Positions 18,049 through 25,461 of a DNA stretch of 32,949 nt are shown piece by piece; position 1 is the first letter of the stretch; every line of letters begins with the position of its first letter. Below the pieces are notes generated by a model. That model was given only the letters and a program-made list of their open reading frames with translations. It was not told the DNA's origin and did not search any database. Position numbers and translations under genes: made by a program. Where the stretch lies: the NCBI RefSeq assembly GCF_009862125.1, contig NZ_WWHX01000280.1:1-32949 (forward strand), in the 5' to 3' direction. The stretch is from Streptomyces sp. SID5910. GTDB lineage: Bacteria; Actinomycetota; Actinomycetes; Streptomycetales; Streptomycetaceae.

Positions 18049-18390
18049 ATGTGTCAGACAGGGGCGGGCTCTGCTTGTGACGGGACGTGTCTGGAGCTGA
18101 GTGCGGCCGACATGGTCTGGTGGTCCAATGTCTTCAAGGCCCTGGGAGATCCCGTTCGTCTGCAGCTGTTGATGAAGCTCGCGGAGCAGTCCGGGGGTGA
18201 AGCCCCTGTGCATGAGTTGGCGGACGTCGGGGTGTCACCGGCCACCGTCAGCCATCACCTGAAACGACTGCGCTGTATCGGCCTGATCGAGAGCAGACGT
18301 GACGGTCGGCTCGTCTACTACAAGCTGGGTGCAGGTGTACGCGCTGCGCTGATGCAGATCCTGCATCAGCGCAGCCAGGTCGGCGCGTAG
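18049..18390 (+). CDS. arsR: ArsR-family repressor with N-terminal cysteine cluster
   Basis: A 113-residue winged-helix protein. The usual CxC sensor pair is replaced: the equivalent place reads 'EAPVHELADVGVSPATVSHHLKRL' (Pro-Val-His). Instead, cysteines are at residues 2, 10 and 14 ('MCQTGAGSACDGTC') with another in 'RLRCIGLI'. The sensor site has therefore probably moved to the N-terminus, as known for several ArsR lineages, or it senses a different arsenical. The ATG at 18049 has GGAGGGAG about 5-9 bases upstream, better than the upstream in-frame ATG at 17959. It is convergent with the pst genes, with a strong hairpin inside its last codons. Confidence 0.9.
   Translation: MCQTGAGSACDGTCLELSAADMVWWSNVFKALGDPVRLQLLMKLAEQSGGEAPVHELADVGVSPATVSHHLKRLRCIGLIESRRDGRLVYYKLGAGVRAALMQILHQRSQVGA
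18343..18375 (+). terminator. 15-base perfect inverted repeat inside the 3' end of arsR
   Basis: Arms 18343-18357 and 18361-18375 are perfectly complementary, with a 3-base spacer, and lie 15 bases before the arsR stop codon. It is convergent with pstB. A GC-rich repeat follows at 18403-18418. Together they may end transcripts from both sides. Confidence 0.5.
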
Positions 18391-18510
18391 GTATCCCGCC
18401 GTCGGGGCCGGGGCCCCGCCTCCGAGCGGTGCGGTGAGGTGCAACGACGCGAGGTGCGGCGTGGTCGAGAAGCTGTGGGCGTTGGCAGACCTTCGTCCAC
18501 CCACTGGCGA

Positions 18511-19200
18511 TCAGCCCACGGCGGCAGGTGTGGATGCCGTCACGGGTTGGTCCAGGTGGACGGTCGTATCGCACAGGCGTTCCACCTGTGCCGGGTCGTG
18601 GGAGACCAGGAGGACGGCACGGCTTCCGCGCAGCGCCGAAATGGACTGTTCGACCTTGTCCCTGCTGCGTTCGTCAAGGGCGCTGGTGGGCTCGTCGAGC
18701 AGCAGTCCGGCCGGCTCCAGGGCCAGAGCCCGGGCAAGGCAGAGTCGTTGGCGCTGCCCCGCGGACAGATTCTGCGCGGGTGAGTCGAGCCGGTCGGCGA
18801 CCTCCTTCCACAGTCCGGCTTCCTCCAGCGCCTTCTCCGCTCGCTCGCGCAGGACCTCCTGGGAGGCGCGGAGAAGATGGCGGAGCCCGAACAGGGCGTT
18901 GTCGAGGATACTGCCCCCGAAGACGACAGGCGTCTGAGGCACAAGGACGATCTTCGACCTCAGGTCGGCGTCTCCCTTGCCGGGGGCGATCGTGCGGTCC
19001 AGCACCTGCAGTTCCCCATCGCGGGTCAGTCCGTTGGGGAGCAGTTCCACCAGGGCGCGCAGAACCGTGGATTTGCCCACCCCGGACGGTCCGCACAGGC
19101 CCGTGGTCGACCCGTGCTTGAGGCTGAAGGAGACGGGGCCGACAAGGTTCTTGTCCCTGCTGCGCACGCGGAGTTCGCGCACGGTGATCACGTTGTCCAT
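18511..19200 (-). CDS. pstB: ABC transporter ATP-binding protein, PstB-like
   Basis: A 229-residue ATPase with Walker A 'GPSGVGKST' (37-45), Q-loop Gln89, signature 'LSAGQRQRL' (145-153), Walker B 'LLLDEP' (166-171) and switch His201. It is about 25-30 residues shorter than typical PstB, and the Q-loop region reads 'VPQTPVVFGGSILDN', without the usual 'PNPFPMSI' phosphate-transporter wording. It powers uptake through the adjacent fused permease. Its ATG lies inside the end of the permease gene (13-base overlap). A dedicated arsenate or arsenate/phosphate importer is inferred from the surroundings; no phoU is present. Confidence 0.9.
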   Translation of the reverse strand: MDNVITVRELRVRSRDKNLVGPVSFSLKHGSTTGLCGPSGVGKSTVLRALVELLPNGLTRDGELQVLDRTIAPGKGDADLRSKIVLVPQTPVVFGGSILDNALFGLRHLLRASQEVLRERAEKALEEAGLWKEVADRLDSPAQNLSAGQRQRLCLARALALEPAGLLLDEPTSALDERSRDKVEQSISALRGSRAVLLVSHDPAQVERLCDTTVHLDQPVTASTPAAVG

Positions 19201-20999
19201 CGTTCCCCCTCAAAGCGGTTGCGCAGCGCGACCGCCGCGCTGAGAAGTACGGCTGTGATGATGACCAGCACCATGGCGCTTCCCCATGCCTGGGTGACGG
19301 CCTGTGGGTCTCCCGAGTCCTGGGAGAGCGTGAAGATGTGGGTCGGTAGTGCCTGCACCGGCGCTTCCACGATGCCGCTCGGCAGGGCGGGTGCGCCGAA
19401 GAAGACCGTTGCAGTGAAGATCAACGGGGCGGTCTCGCCGGCGGCGCGGGCCAGTCCGAGCAGCAGTCCGGTGATCGTTGCGGGCCAGGTGTACGGAACG
19501 ACGACGGAGCGGACGAACTGTGCGCGCGTCAGGCCGAGGGACATGGCACTTTCCTTGAGTTCCGGGGGGATGCTCCTGACACGGGCGGATGTCGTCAGGG
19601 CTATCACCGGCACCACGACGGGAACGAGTACGATCGCGCCGGCCAGCCACGACCGGCCCCAGCCCATGGTGGTGGAGAGGATCACGAATCCGGCCAGGCC
19701 CAGCAGGATGGTCGGAGCCCCGCCGAGGACGACCGTGAAGGTCTGCAGCACTCGCGCGGTGCGCTCGGATGCGTGGACGCCGATCAGGATGCCCGCACCG
19801 AATCCGAGGGGCAGGGCCAGGATGCCGGTGGCGAGGATAAGGAGCACGGTGCCGACGATCTGGTCGCGGACGCCTCCTCCTGCCGCGCCCGTCGCTGATG
19901 AGAACCAGAAAGACGGATTGAACGCCGAGTTCCCTCGCGTCACCAGCAGACCGAGCATGCCGAGGAGGAGGGCACTGGGTAGGAGCAGGGCGCCCAGCCG
20001 CAGCGTCATGACGAGCCGGTCCCGCTGCAACCGCATCCGAGATGTCCCCCGGAAGCGCGGAGTGCGTGCCGCCGCGTTCTTGCGGGTGCGACTTCGGGTG
20101 CCCCAGATGGTCGCGGCGGCCACCAGCGCCAGGAGGATGAGACCGAGTGCGCACAGCGCGGCGAAGTAGGGGCCTGAGGTCCCGGCAAGGACGGGCTCCG
20201 GACCGGCGAGTTTCGTCGTCAGAGTCTGGCCGGGGTGGGACAGCGAGTCGAGGAACCCCCCGAAACTGGTGGGCAGTCGTCCGTCCGCCCTGCCGACGAC
20301 CAGGAAGACGGCGATGGCTTCGCCCAGCGCTCGGGCCAGTCCGAGCAGCACAGCGGCTCGCATGCCGGACCTGGCAAGCGGCAGTACTGCTGAGCGGACC
20401 ACTTCCCGGCGGGTCAGGCCGAGGGAGTACGCGGACTCGCGGACACGGTCCGGTACAGCAGCGAGTGCGTCGACGCTGACCGCCACGATGGTCGGGGTGA
20501 TCATGACGGCGAGGACGATGCCGGCGGCGGCGAGACTGTCGCCACCGGGTACGTCGGCGATCTGCGCAATGACAGGGCGGACGACCATGATGCCGATGAG
20601 GCCGTAGACGATGGACGGTACGGCTGCGAGTAGCTCCACGCACATGCGCAGTGGCCGGGACAGACGGGGCGGGAGGTACTCCGACAGTGCGACGGCTGCG
20701 GCCCAGCTGATCGGTACGGCGATGACCAGCGCGAGGGCGGACACCACGGCGGTTCCGTAGATCATTGCCAGGCCGCCGTACACGGAGCTCGTCGGGGCCC
20801 ATGCCTTTTCCGTCAGCAGTTCAAGCCAGTCGACGTGCCCGCTGGCGAGCCCTGCGCCGAGGTATCCGATGACGGTCAGGAGCAGGGCCGCCACGGCGAA
20901 GGCCCCGCCGTACAGCCAGCTCCAGATCCATGTGGAGGGGCGTGGGCGGCTGCCGACGTCGGGTGCGTCGGGAGGCCGTGTCAGGGTCTTGGTGGTCAT
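19188..20999 (-). CDS. Fused PstC-PstA permease of a phosphate/arsenate-type ABC importer
   Basis: A 603-residue membrane protein equal to PstC (about 1-310) joined to PstA (about 325-603) through a basic linker around residues 300-325. Each half has its own EAA-type coupling loop: 'RESAYSLGLTRREVVRSAVLP' and 'KESAMSLGLTRAQFVRSVVVP' (given by their shared E-S-A-x-SLGLTR core). Each also has the 'GEA'/'GETAP' motif found in Pst permeases. PstC and PstA are normally separate chains. The gene starts 3 bases after the pstS stop. It would form the pore for the PstS-delivered oxyanion. Confidence 0.93.
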   Translation of the reverse strand: MTTKTLTRPPDAPDVGSRPRPSTWIWSWLYGGAFAVAALLLTVIGYLGAGLASGHVDWLELLTEKAWAPTSSVYGGLAMIYGTAVVSALALVIAVPISWAAAVALSEYLPPRLSRPLRMCVELLAAVPSIVYGLIGIMVVRPVIAQIADVPGGDSLAAAGIVLAVMITPTIVAVSVDALAAVPDRVRESAYSLGLTRREVVRSAVLPLARSGMRAAVLLGLARALGEAIAVFLVVGRADGRLPTSFGGFLDSLSHPGQTLTTKLAGPEPVLAGTSGPYFAALCALGLILLALVAAATIWGTRSRTRKNAAARTPRFRGTSRMRLQRDRLVMTLRLGALLLPSALLLGMLGLLVTRGNSAFNPSFWFSSATGAAGGGVRDQIVGTVLLILATGILALPLGFGAGILIGVHASERTARVLQTFTVVLGGAPTILLGLAGFVILSTTMGWGRSWLAGAIVLVPVVVPVIALTTSARVRSIPPELKESAMSLGLTRAQFVRSVVVPYTWPATITGLLLGLARAAGETAPLIFTATVFFGAPALPSGIVEAPVQALPTHIFTLSQDSGDPQAVTQAWGSAMVLVIITAVLLSAAVALRNRFEGERWTT

Positions 21000-21002
21000 C
21001 GA

Positions 21003-21875
21003 CTACTTCCCGATTTCCTTGAGGGTCAGGTAGTCGTGCTTGGTCATCAGGGCCTGGCCCTTGGCGGAGAGTACGTAGTCGATGAACTTCTTGGCGGTGC
21101 CCTCCGGCTTGCCGTTGGTGATCAAGTAGAGGGGACGGGACATGGGGTACTTGCCCGTGGCGATGTTCTCGGGTGACGCCTCTATCCCGTCCAGCGTGAC
21201 CGCGGCCAGGCGGTCGCGTCCTTCGACGAAGCTGGTGGACAGAGGTGCCACGGCCCCAGGCGTGGACTCCAGCTTGTTGCGGGTCTCCAGGTTGCCGCCG
21301 ACGATGGCGAAGTTCCCGGACTCGGGCGGCGGCGGGGCCTTCTCGTCCCCGTAGATGTACTTGTCCAGGACCTCTCGCGTGCCTCGCCCCGGTTCCTTGT
21401 CGTAGACGAAGACGTCGAGATCCGGGCCGCCGACTTCGGACCAGTTCTTGATCTTGCCTTCGAACAGGTCACGCACCTGGTCGGCGGTGAGGTTCTTGAC
21501 TCCGGCGTCGGCGACCTGCTTGGTGACGATGATGCCGACGGCGTCGGCGCCGATCTGTGTGGAGACGAAGTCGGTGTTGGGGTTTGCGGCCTTGTCCTCT
21601 TCGGACAGGGGCTTCGAGCTCAGGGCGATGGTGATCTGCCCGGAGGCGAGCTGCGAGATGCCGCCGGCCGAACCGCCCTGGGTGGCGACGGTGATGTCGA
21701 GTCCGTCGGCCTTGAGCGCCTCGGCCGCGTCGGCGGCGACCGGAGCCACGGTGGTGGACCCGCTGACCTGCAGCGCGCCACTCTTTCCGGCTCCGCCGTC
21801 GGCGCAACCGGCCAAGGACACGACCGCCAGTGCCGAAGTTACGAGGCATGCGAGACGGCGCTTCTTGCTGAACAT
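21003..21875 (-). CDS. pstS: Phosphate/arsenate-binding lipoprotein, PstS-like
   Basis: A 290-residue protein with a lipoprotein signal: basic start, hydrophobic stretch and lipobox 'LAGC' near residue 23. Anion-site loops are visible: 'SGSTTVAPV' near 37, 'TQGGSAGGI' near 65 and 'GRGTRE' near 165. The usual Ser-Arg 'SRPL' loop reads 'SSKPLS', a Lys for Arg change next to the anion. It captures a tetrahedral oxyanion outside the membrane; arsenate is the likely target here (inference). The ATG at 21875 is preceded by GGAAGGG and directly precedes the signal; the upstream extension of the frame is not coding. It leads the pst operon. Confidence 0.92.
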   Translation of the reverse strand: MFSKKRRLACLVTSALAVVSLAGCADGGAGKSGALQVSGSTTVAPVAADAAEALKADGLDITVATQGGSAGGISQLASGQITIALSSKPLSEEDKAANPNTDFVSTQIGADAVGIIVTKQVADAGVKNLTADQVRDLFEGKIKNWSEVGGPDLDVFVYDKEPGRGTREVLDKYIYGDEKAPPPPESGNFAIVGGNLETRNKLESTPGAVAPLSTSFVEGRDRLAAVTLDGIEASPENIATGKYPMSRPLYLITNGKPEGTAKKFIDYVLSAKGQALMTKHDYLTLKEIGK

Positions 21876-22195
21876 TTCTGAGGCCCTTCCTTTGCGCGTG
21901 ACCGTGGTACTCGGGGTGCAGGGGGACAGGGCGCGATGCGACGCCCTCAGGACGGTCACGGGTGTGACAGACGAGGAAGGACCGGGCTGGTAGGCGGACT
22001 GTCCCCGTCCGTCATGCCAATGGCAGACGGAGGGGTGTCCCGAGTGCTGGGTGGGGCGTGGAGGAACGCTGTGTGCGTGCAGGCGTGCATGTCAGATCCT
22101 TCGGGGTTGGCGGTGCCCTGAAAGAGAACGCGAGGAATCTCCCGTGGAAGGGTTGCTCGCGCAGGCTGCGGGGGGATCTGGTGGTGCGGCCCTCG
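21876..22195 (-). other. 320-base pstS upstream region, no gene
   Basis: It lies between the small gene ending at 22196 and pstS, and must hold the pst promoter unless the long upstream operon reads through. I recognise no PhoP-type direct repeats, although a weak set could be missed. A nested inverted repeat lies at 21897-21960. Confidence 0.5.
21897..21960 (-). promoter_or_regulatory. Nested inverted repeat in the pstS leader
   Basis: Outer arms CGTGACCGT (21897-21905) and ACGGTCACG (21952-21960) pair perfectly over 9 bases. They enclose inner arms AGGGCG (21928-21933) and CGCCCT (21942-21947) with an 8-base loop. The structure ends about 22 bases before the pstS start. It could be a regulator site or a folded leader. 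Confidence 0.5.
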
Positions 22196-22555
22196 CTATG
22201 TGGTGGTGGTCAGCCAGACGGTGTCGGACGCGGCCAGGTGGAGGTGCAGACCGTCGGCTGCTTCGCTGGTGCGCATGGAGCCGCTGAGGAAGTGCCAGGT
22301 GCAGTCGGCGTGTTCGGGCAGCAGGGCGTGGAGGTTGACGCGGCTCTCGGTCATGGACGGGTTGTGCAGGCCCAGCACCACTCGCGAGCGGTCGGCGGGC
22401 TCGTGCAGTACTCCCTCGATGCCGTCGGCCTCCAGCTCGCGGACGAGAGCGTCCCGGTCGAAGGCGGCCGCGATGTGGGGCTGCGTCAGGCAGTCGGACA
22501 GGGCGGGAGTTCGATGCCACAGGGCGTGGTCGGGTGTGGGGGTGAGTGGACTCAC
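22196..22555 (-). CDS. Small hypothetical protein coupled to the mutase gene
   Basis: A 119-residue protein starting at a GTG that overlaps the stop of the mutase gene (GTGA), which fixes the start. It has no signal or membrane segment. The second half reads as an antiparallel beta domain ('SRVVLGLHNPSMTESRVNLHALLP', here named only by its alternating hydrophobic pattern, then 'WHFLSGSM' and 'DGLHLHLAASDTVWL'), reminiscent of the C-terminal beta-sandwich of alpha-amylase-type glycosidases, though too weakly to name a function. It contains one Cys and several His. Its strict coupling to the C-As bond-forming genes suggests a role in that pathway or as a binding partner. Confidence 0.8.
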   Translation of the reverse strand: MSPLTPTPDHALWHRTPALSDCLTQPHIAAAFDRDALVRELEADGIEGVLHEPADRSRVVLGLHNPSMTESRVNLHALLPEHADCTWHFLSGSMRTSEAADGLHLHLAASDTVWLTTTT

Positions 22556-24087
22556 AGCAGGGGCCTTCCTGTCATGGCGGGTCCGGGTTTGTGTCCCAGT
22601 AGGTGCAGGATGGTGGGGGCCACGTCGGCCAACGTGGCCGTTCTCGGCAGCGTGGGTGCCGGCGTGTCGGTCCGGTTGGGGACGATCACCAGCGGGACCG
22701 GGTTCGTCGTGTGGCCGCCGTAGGGCCGTACGCTGCCGTCCGGAGCCTGCTTGGTCATGCGTTCGGCGTTGCCGTGGTCTCCCACGGCCACTACCCATCG
22801 GCCGCTGTTCCGTGCCGCTTGCAGAATCTGGTCCACGGCGGCGTCGGTCGCCTCGCAGGCCGTGACGGTGGCGGTGAGGTTTCCCGTGTGCCCGACCACG
22901 TCGATGTTGGCCAGATTGGCGATGACGAGGTCGACATCGACGCGGCCGGCGGCCTCGACCACCGCGTCTGTGACGCGGTCGAGGTTCATGTGGGGACGGG
23001 CGACGTAGTCGGCCTTGCCCTCACCTGTGATCCGCAGATGCTCCTCGCCGTCGCGTACGGTTGCGTCCCGGCCGTTGATGTAGTACGTGACGTGTTCGAA
23101 CTTCTCGGCCTCCGCGATGCGGACACTGCGCAGCCCGGCTTCCTGGAGCTCATCGGCCAGACCGCCGGAGGCGTCCGCGCGGTTCACGAGGGCGGGTATC
23201 GCGGTGCGGGTGTCGTACTGGGCCAGGCTCACCATGTTCACCGTGCGGCCGGTGGCTGCGAGGTGCTCATGGAGCCTGTCCGCGAACTGCTGGATACGGT
23301 CGCTGCGGAAGTTGAACCACAGCACCGCGTCCCCGTCGGTGACCCTCGCGTCACCCGCTTCCGTGAGCACGGAGGCGGGGACCCACTCGTCGCCCCGTTC
23401 GCTTGAGTGGACCGCCGAGTGGGCGCTGTCGGCCGGGGAGCCGCGCCCGTCGGCGACCAGGGCGACCGCATGCTCGGTCAGGTCGAGATTGCCGGCCTTG
23501 TCCATCGCGTAGCCGCGGCCGATGACTGTGGCGATCTGCCCAGTTCCGGCCGCGGCGGCCAACTCGGCCACCCGTGTCAGATACGCCTCGCCCGTGTGGT
23601 CGGCGACATCCCGGCCGTCGGTGATCGCATGGATGAAGACGCGCTCCACCTGGTGCGTGGCTGCGGCGGCCAGCAGCTCGCTCAGGTGCTCGACGTGGGC
23701 GTGGATCTGCCCGTCCGAACACAGACCGATCAGATGCAGCGTGCCTGAGGTGCCGGCGACCTCGTTCAGCACGGTGTCCAGCCGCGGATGGCTGCGCAGG
23801 GTGCCGCTGTCGATGGCCTGCTGGACCAGGAGGCTGTCGTAGGGGAGGGGCCTTCCGGCTCCGATGACCATGTGGCCGATCTCGGAGTTGCCGACCGTAC
23901 CGGGGAGCAGACCGACCGCTTCGCCGGAAGCTTCGGCCAGCGTGCTCGGGTGCTGGGCCACGAGTTCGTCCAGCACCGGGGTGCGGGCGAGGCTCAGGGC
24001 GTTGTTGTCGGCCGCGTCGGCGGAGCCCCAGCCGTCGAGGACCAGGAGGATGCCCGGGCCGGCGAGCACCGGTTCGGGTGTGCTCAC
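22552..24087 (-). CDS. Cofactor-independent phosphoglycerate mutase homologue, candidate arsenoenolpyruvate mutase
   Basis: A 511-residue alkaline-phosphatase-fold protein. Metal and nucleophile motifs are kept: 'DGWG' 18-21, Ser68 in 'GNSEIGH', 'TDGRD' 156-160, Lys329 before 'EHVTYY', Asp396/His400 in 'NIDVVGH' and Asp437-His438 in 'GDHGN'. The substrate loop normally reading 'GR-x-x-AMDRD-x-RW' is changed to '[13 protein letters not shown]' (190-202), losing the second Arg and the Arg-Trp. It is thus unlikely to be the glycolytic enzyme. In the arseno-organic clusters I recall, this protein is proposed to move arsenic from oxygen to carbon on the enolpyruvate. The GTG at 24087 overlaps the AroA-homologue stop (GTGA). 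Confidence 0.88.
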   Translation of the reverse strand: MSTPEPVLAGPGILLVLDGWGSADAADNNALSLARTPVLDELVAQHPSTLAEASGEAVGLLPGTVGNSEIGHMVIGAGRPLPYDSLLVQQAIDSGTLRSHPRLDTVLNEVAGTSGTLHLIGLCSDGQIHAHVEHLSELLAAAATHQVERVFIHAITDGRDVADHTGEAYLTRVAELAAAAGTGQIATVIGRGYAMDKAGNLDLTEHAVALVADGRGSPADSAHSAVHSSERGDEWVPASVLTEAGDARVTDGDAVLWFNFRSDRIQQFADRLHEHLAATGRTVNMVSLAQYDTRTAIPALVNRADASGGLADELQEAGLRSVRIAEAEKFEHVTYYINGRDATVRDGEEHLRITGEGKADYVARPHMNLDRVTDAVVEAAGRVDVDLVIANLANIDVVGHTGNLTATVTACEATDAAVDQILQAARNSGRWVVAVGDHGNAERMTKQAPDGSVRPYGGHTTNPVPLVIVPNRTDTPAPTLPRTATLADVAPTILHLLGHKPGPAMTGRPLL

Positions 24088-25406
24088 TTGGTGCTCTCCA
24101 GGTCCGGGTGCAGGGTGTCGAGGGTCTGCCAGAAGGCGGGGAAGGACTTGGCGACGCATCCCGGGTCCTTGATGACCACGCCCTCGGTGCGCAGACCGCC
24201 GATGGCGAAGGTCATGGCGATGCGGTGGTCGTCGTAGGTGTCGATGACCGCGCCGTGCGGAGTGCCGCCGGTGATGTACATCGCGTCGGCGTGTTCCTCG
24301 ACGTCGATGCCCATCTTGCGCAGCTCGGTGGTGACGGCGGCGATGCGGTCGCACTCCTTGACGCGCAGGGACGCGATGTTGGTGATCCGGGTAGTGCCTT
24401 CGGCGTACGCGGCGACGATGGCCAGCGAGGGCACGACGTCGGGCATGGCCTCCATGTCGATGTCGATGCCGCGCAGGGGGCCTCCGGTGACCGTGATCGA
24501 GTCGTCGCCTACCTCGGTGCGACAGCCCATTCGCTCCAGGGCCTGGACGAGGTGGACGTCTCCCTGGTGGGAGCCGGCACCGATGCCCGGAATGACGACG
24601 CGGGACTGGAGGATGGCGGCGGCCGCCAGGAAGTAGGACATGCCGGAGGCGTCCGGCTCGACGGTGACTTGGCCGCCGCGGGCCTGCTGACCGGACGGGA
24701 CGGTGAAACGTCGGTAGCCGTCCCGGTCGACGCTCACGCCCATCTCCGCCAGTGCGGCGAGCGTCATCTCCACGTAGGGCTTGGAGACCAGGTCATCGCT
24801 GATGGTGATCTCGGTGTCGGTCTGGGCGCGCAGGGCGTTGATGATGAGGCTTGAGGTGAACTGGCTGGAGACGGCTCCGCTGATGGAGGTGGCGCCGCCC
24901 TTGAAGGAGCCGCCGACGACGCGGACGGGCGGGCTGCCGTTGCCGCGGACCGCCGTGGCGTCCACCCCCAGTGCCGGCAGTGCCTTGAGCAGGTCGCCCA
25001 TGGGGCGCTCCTGCATGCGGGCATTACCGGTGATGATCGTCGTGCCGTCGGCGTGGCCGGCCATGGAGATCAGGAACCGCAGCGGCGTGCCCGCGCCACC
25101 GACGAAGATGTCCTCGCTCGGGGCGCGCATCGGCTTGCCCGTGGGGGTGACGCGGATGCGGGCGGTGGCGTGGTCGATGTCGCAGGTGACGTGACCGAAG
25201 GTCTCGATGGCGCGGGAGAAGTAGACGGTGTCGTCGGACAACAGCGCGTTGTCGATGACCGTTTCCTGCCCGGACAGCGAAGCGATGGCGAGGTAACGGT
25301 TGGTGTAGCTCTTGGATCCCAGGACGCGGACCGTCTCGTCGAAACCGGTGAGGGTTCGGATCGTGAGGGTCTCGGCCTTGAGCCGTGGGTCGGGCGTTGC
25401 GGACAT
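24084..25406 (-). CDS. Divergent EPSP-synthase (AroA) homologue, candidate arsenoenolpyruvate synthase
   Basis: A 440-residue EPT-fold protein. PEP-contacting residues of EPSP synthase appear conserved: Lys32 in 'LGSKSYTNR' (29-37), Arg in 'RMQERP' (130-135), Gln182 in 'SSQF', Arg354 in 'RVKECDR', Arg in 'DDHRIAM' (392-398) and Lys420 in 'CVAKSFP'. The acid Asp323 ('MPD') is also kept. Departures are LPGSKS to 'LGSKS', the glyphosate loop 'GNAGTAMRP' to 'GGAGTPLRF' (103-111), and KETDR to 'KECDR' with a cysteine. The start has GGAGG 6-7 bases upstream. It sits beside a mutase, a Pst importer and ArsR genes, not with shikimate genes. The role (arsenate plus PEP to arsenoenolpyruvate) is from the published proposal for homologous clusters. 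Confidence 0.88.
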   Translation of the reverse strand: MSATPDPRLKAETLTIRTLTGFDETVRVLGSKSYTNRYLAIASLSGQETVIDNALLSDDTVYFSRAIETFGHVTCDIDHATARIRVTPTGKPMRAPSEDIFVGGAGTPLRFLISMAGHADGTTIITGNARMQERPMGDLLKALPALGVDATAVRGNGSPPVRVVGGSFKGGATSISGAVSSQFTSSLIINALRAQTDTEITISDDLVSKPYVEMTLAALAEMGVSVDRDGYRRFTVPSGQQARGGQVTVEPDASGMSYFLAAAAILQSRVVIPGIGAGSHQGDVHLVQALERMGCRTEVGDDSITVTGGPLRGIDIDMEAMPDVVPSLAIVAAYAEGTTRITNIASLRVKECDRIAAVTTELRKMGIDVEEHADAMYITGGTPHGAVIDTYDDHRIAMTFAIGGLRTEGVVIKDPGCVAKSFPAFWQTLDTLHPDLESTK

Positions 25407-25461
25407 GCGTTACCTCCTGCAGTGGGGACGGGTGAGGTGATGCCTGTGCTCGGTGATTCGT

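Noticed and set aside
18511-21875. General phosphate uptake (pho) operon
   Set aside because: No phoU, no recognised PhoP repeats, fused permease and arsenic context; still possible as a dual-use importer.
22552-24087. Housekeeping glycolytic phosphoglycerate mutase
   Set aside because: The substrate loop is altered and the gene is translationally coupled to the AroA homologue inside an arsenic locus.
24084-25406. Primary shikimate-pathway AroA
   Set aside because: Key loops are changed and the neighbours are arsenic and mutase genes, with no aromatic-pathway genes nearby.
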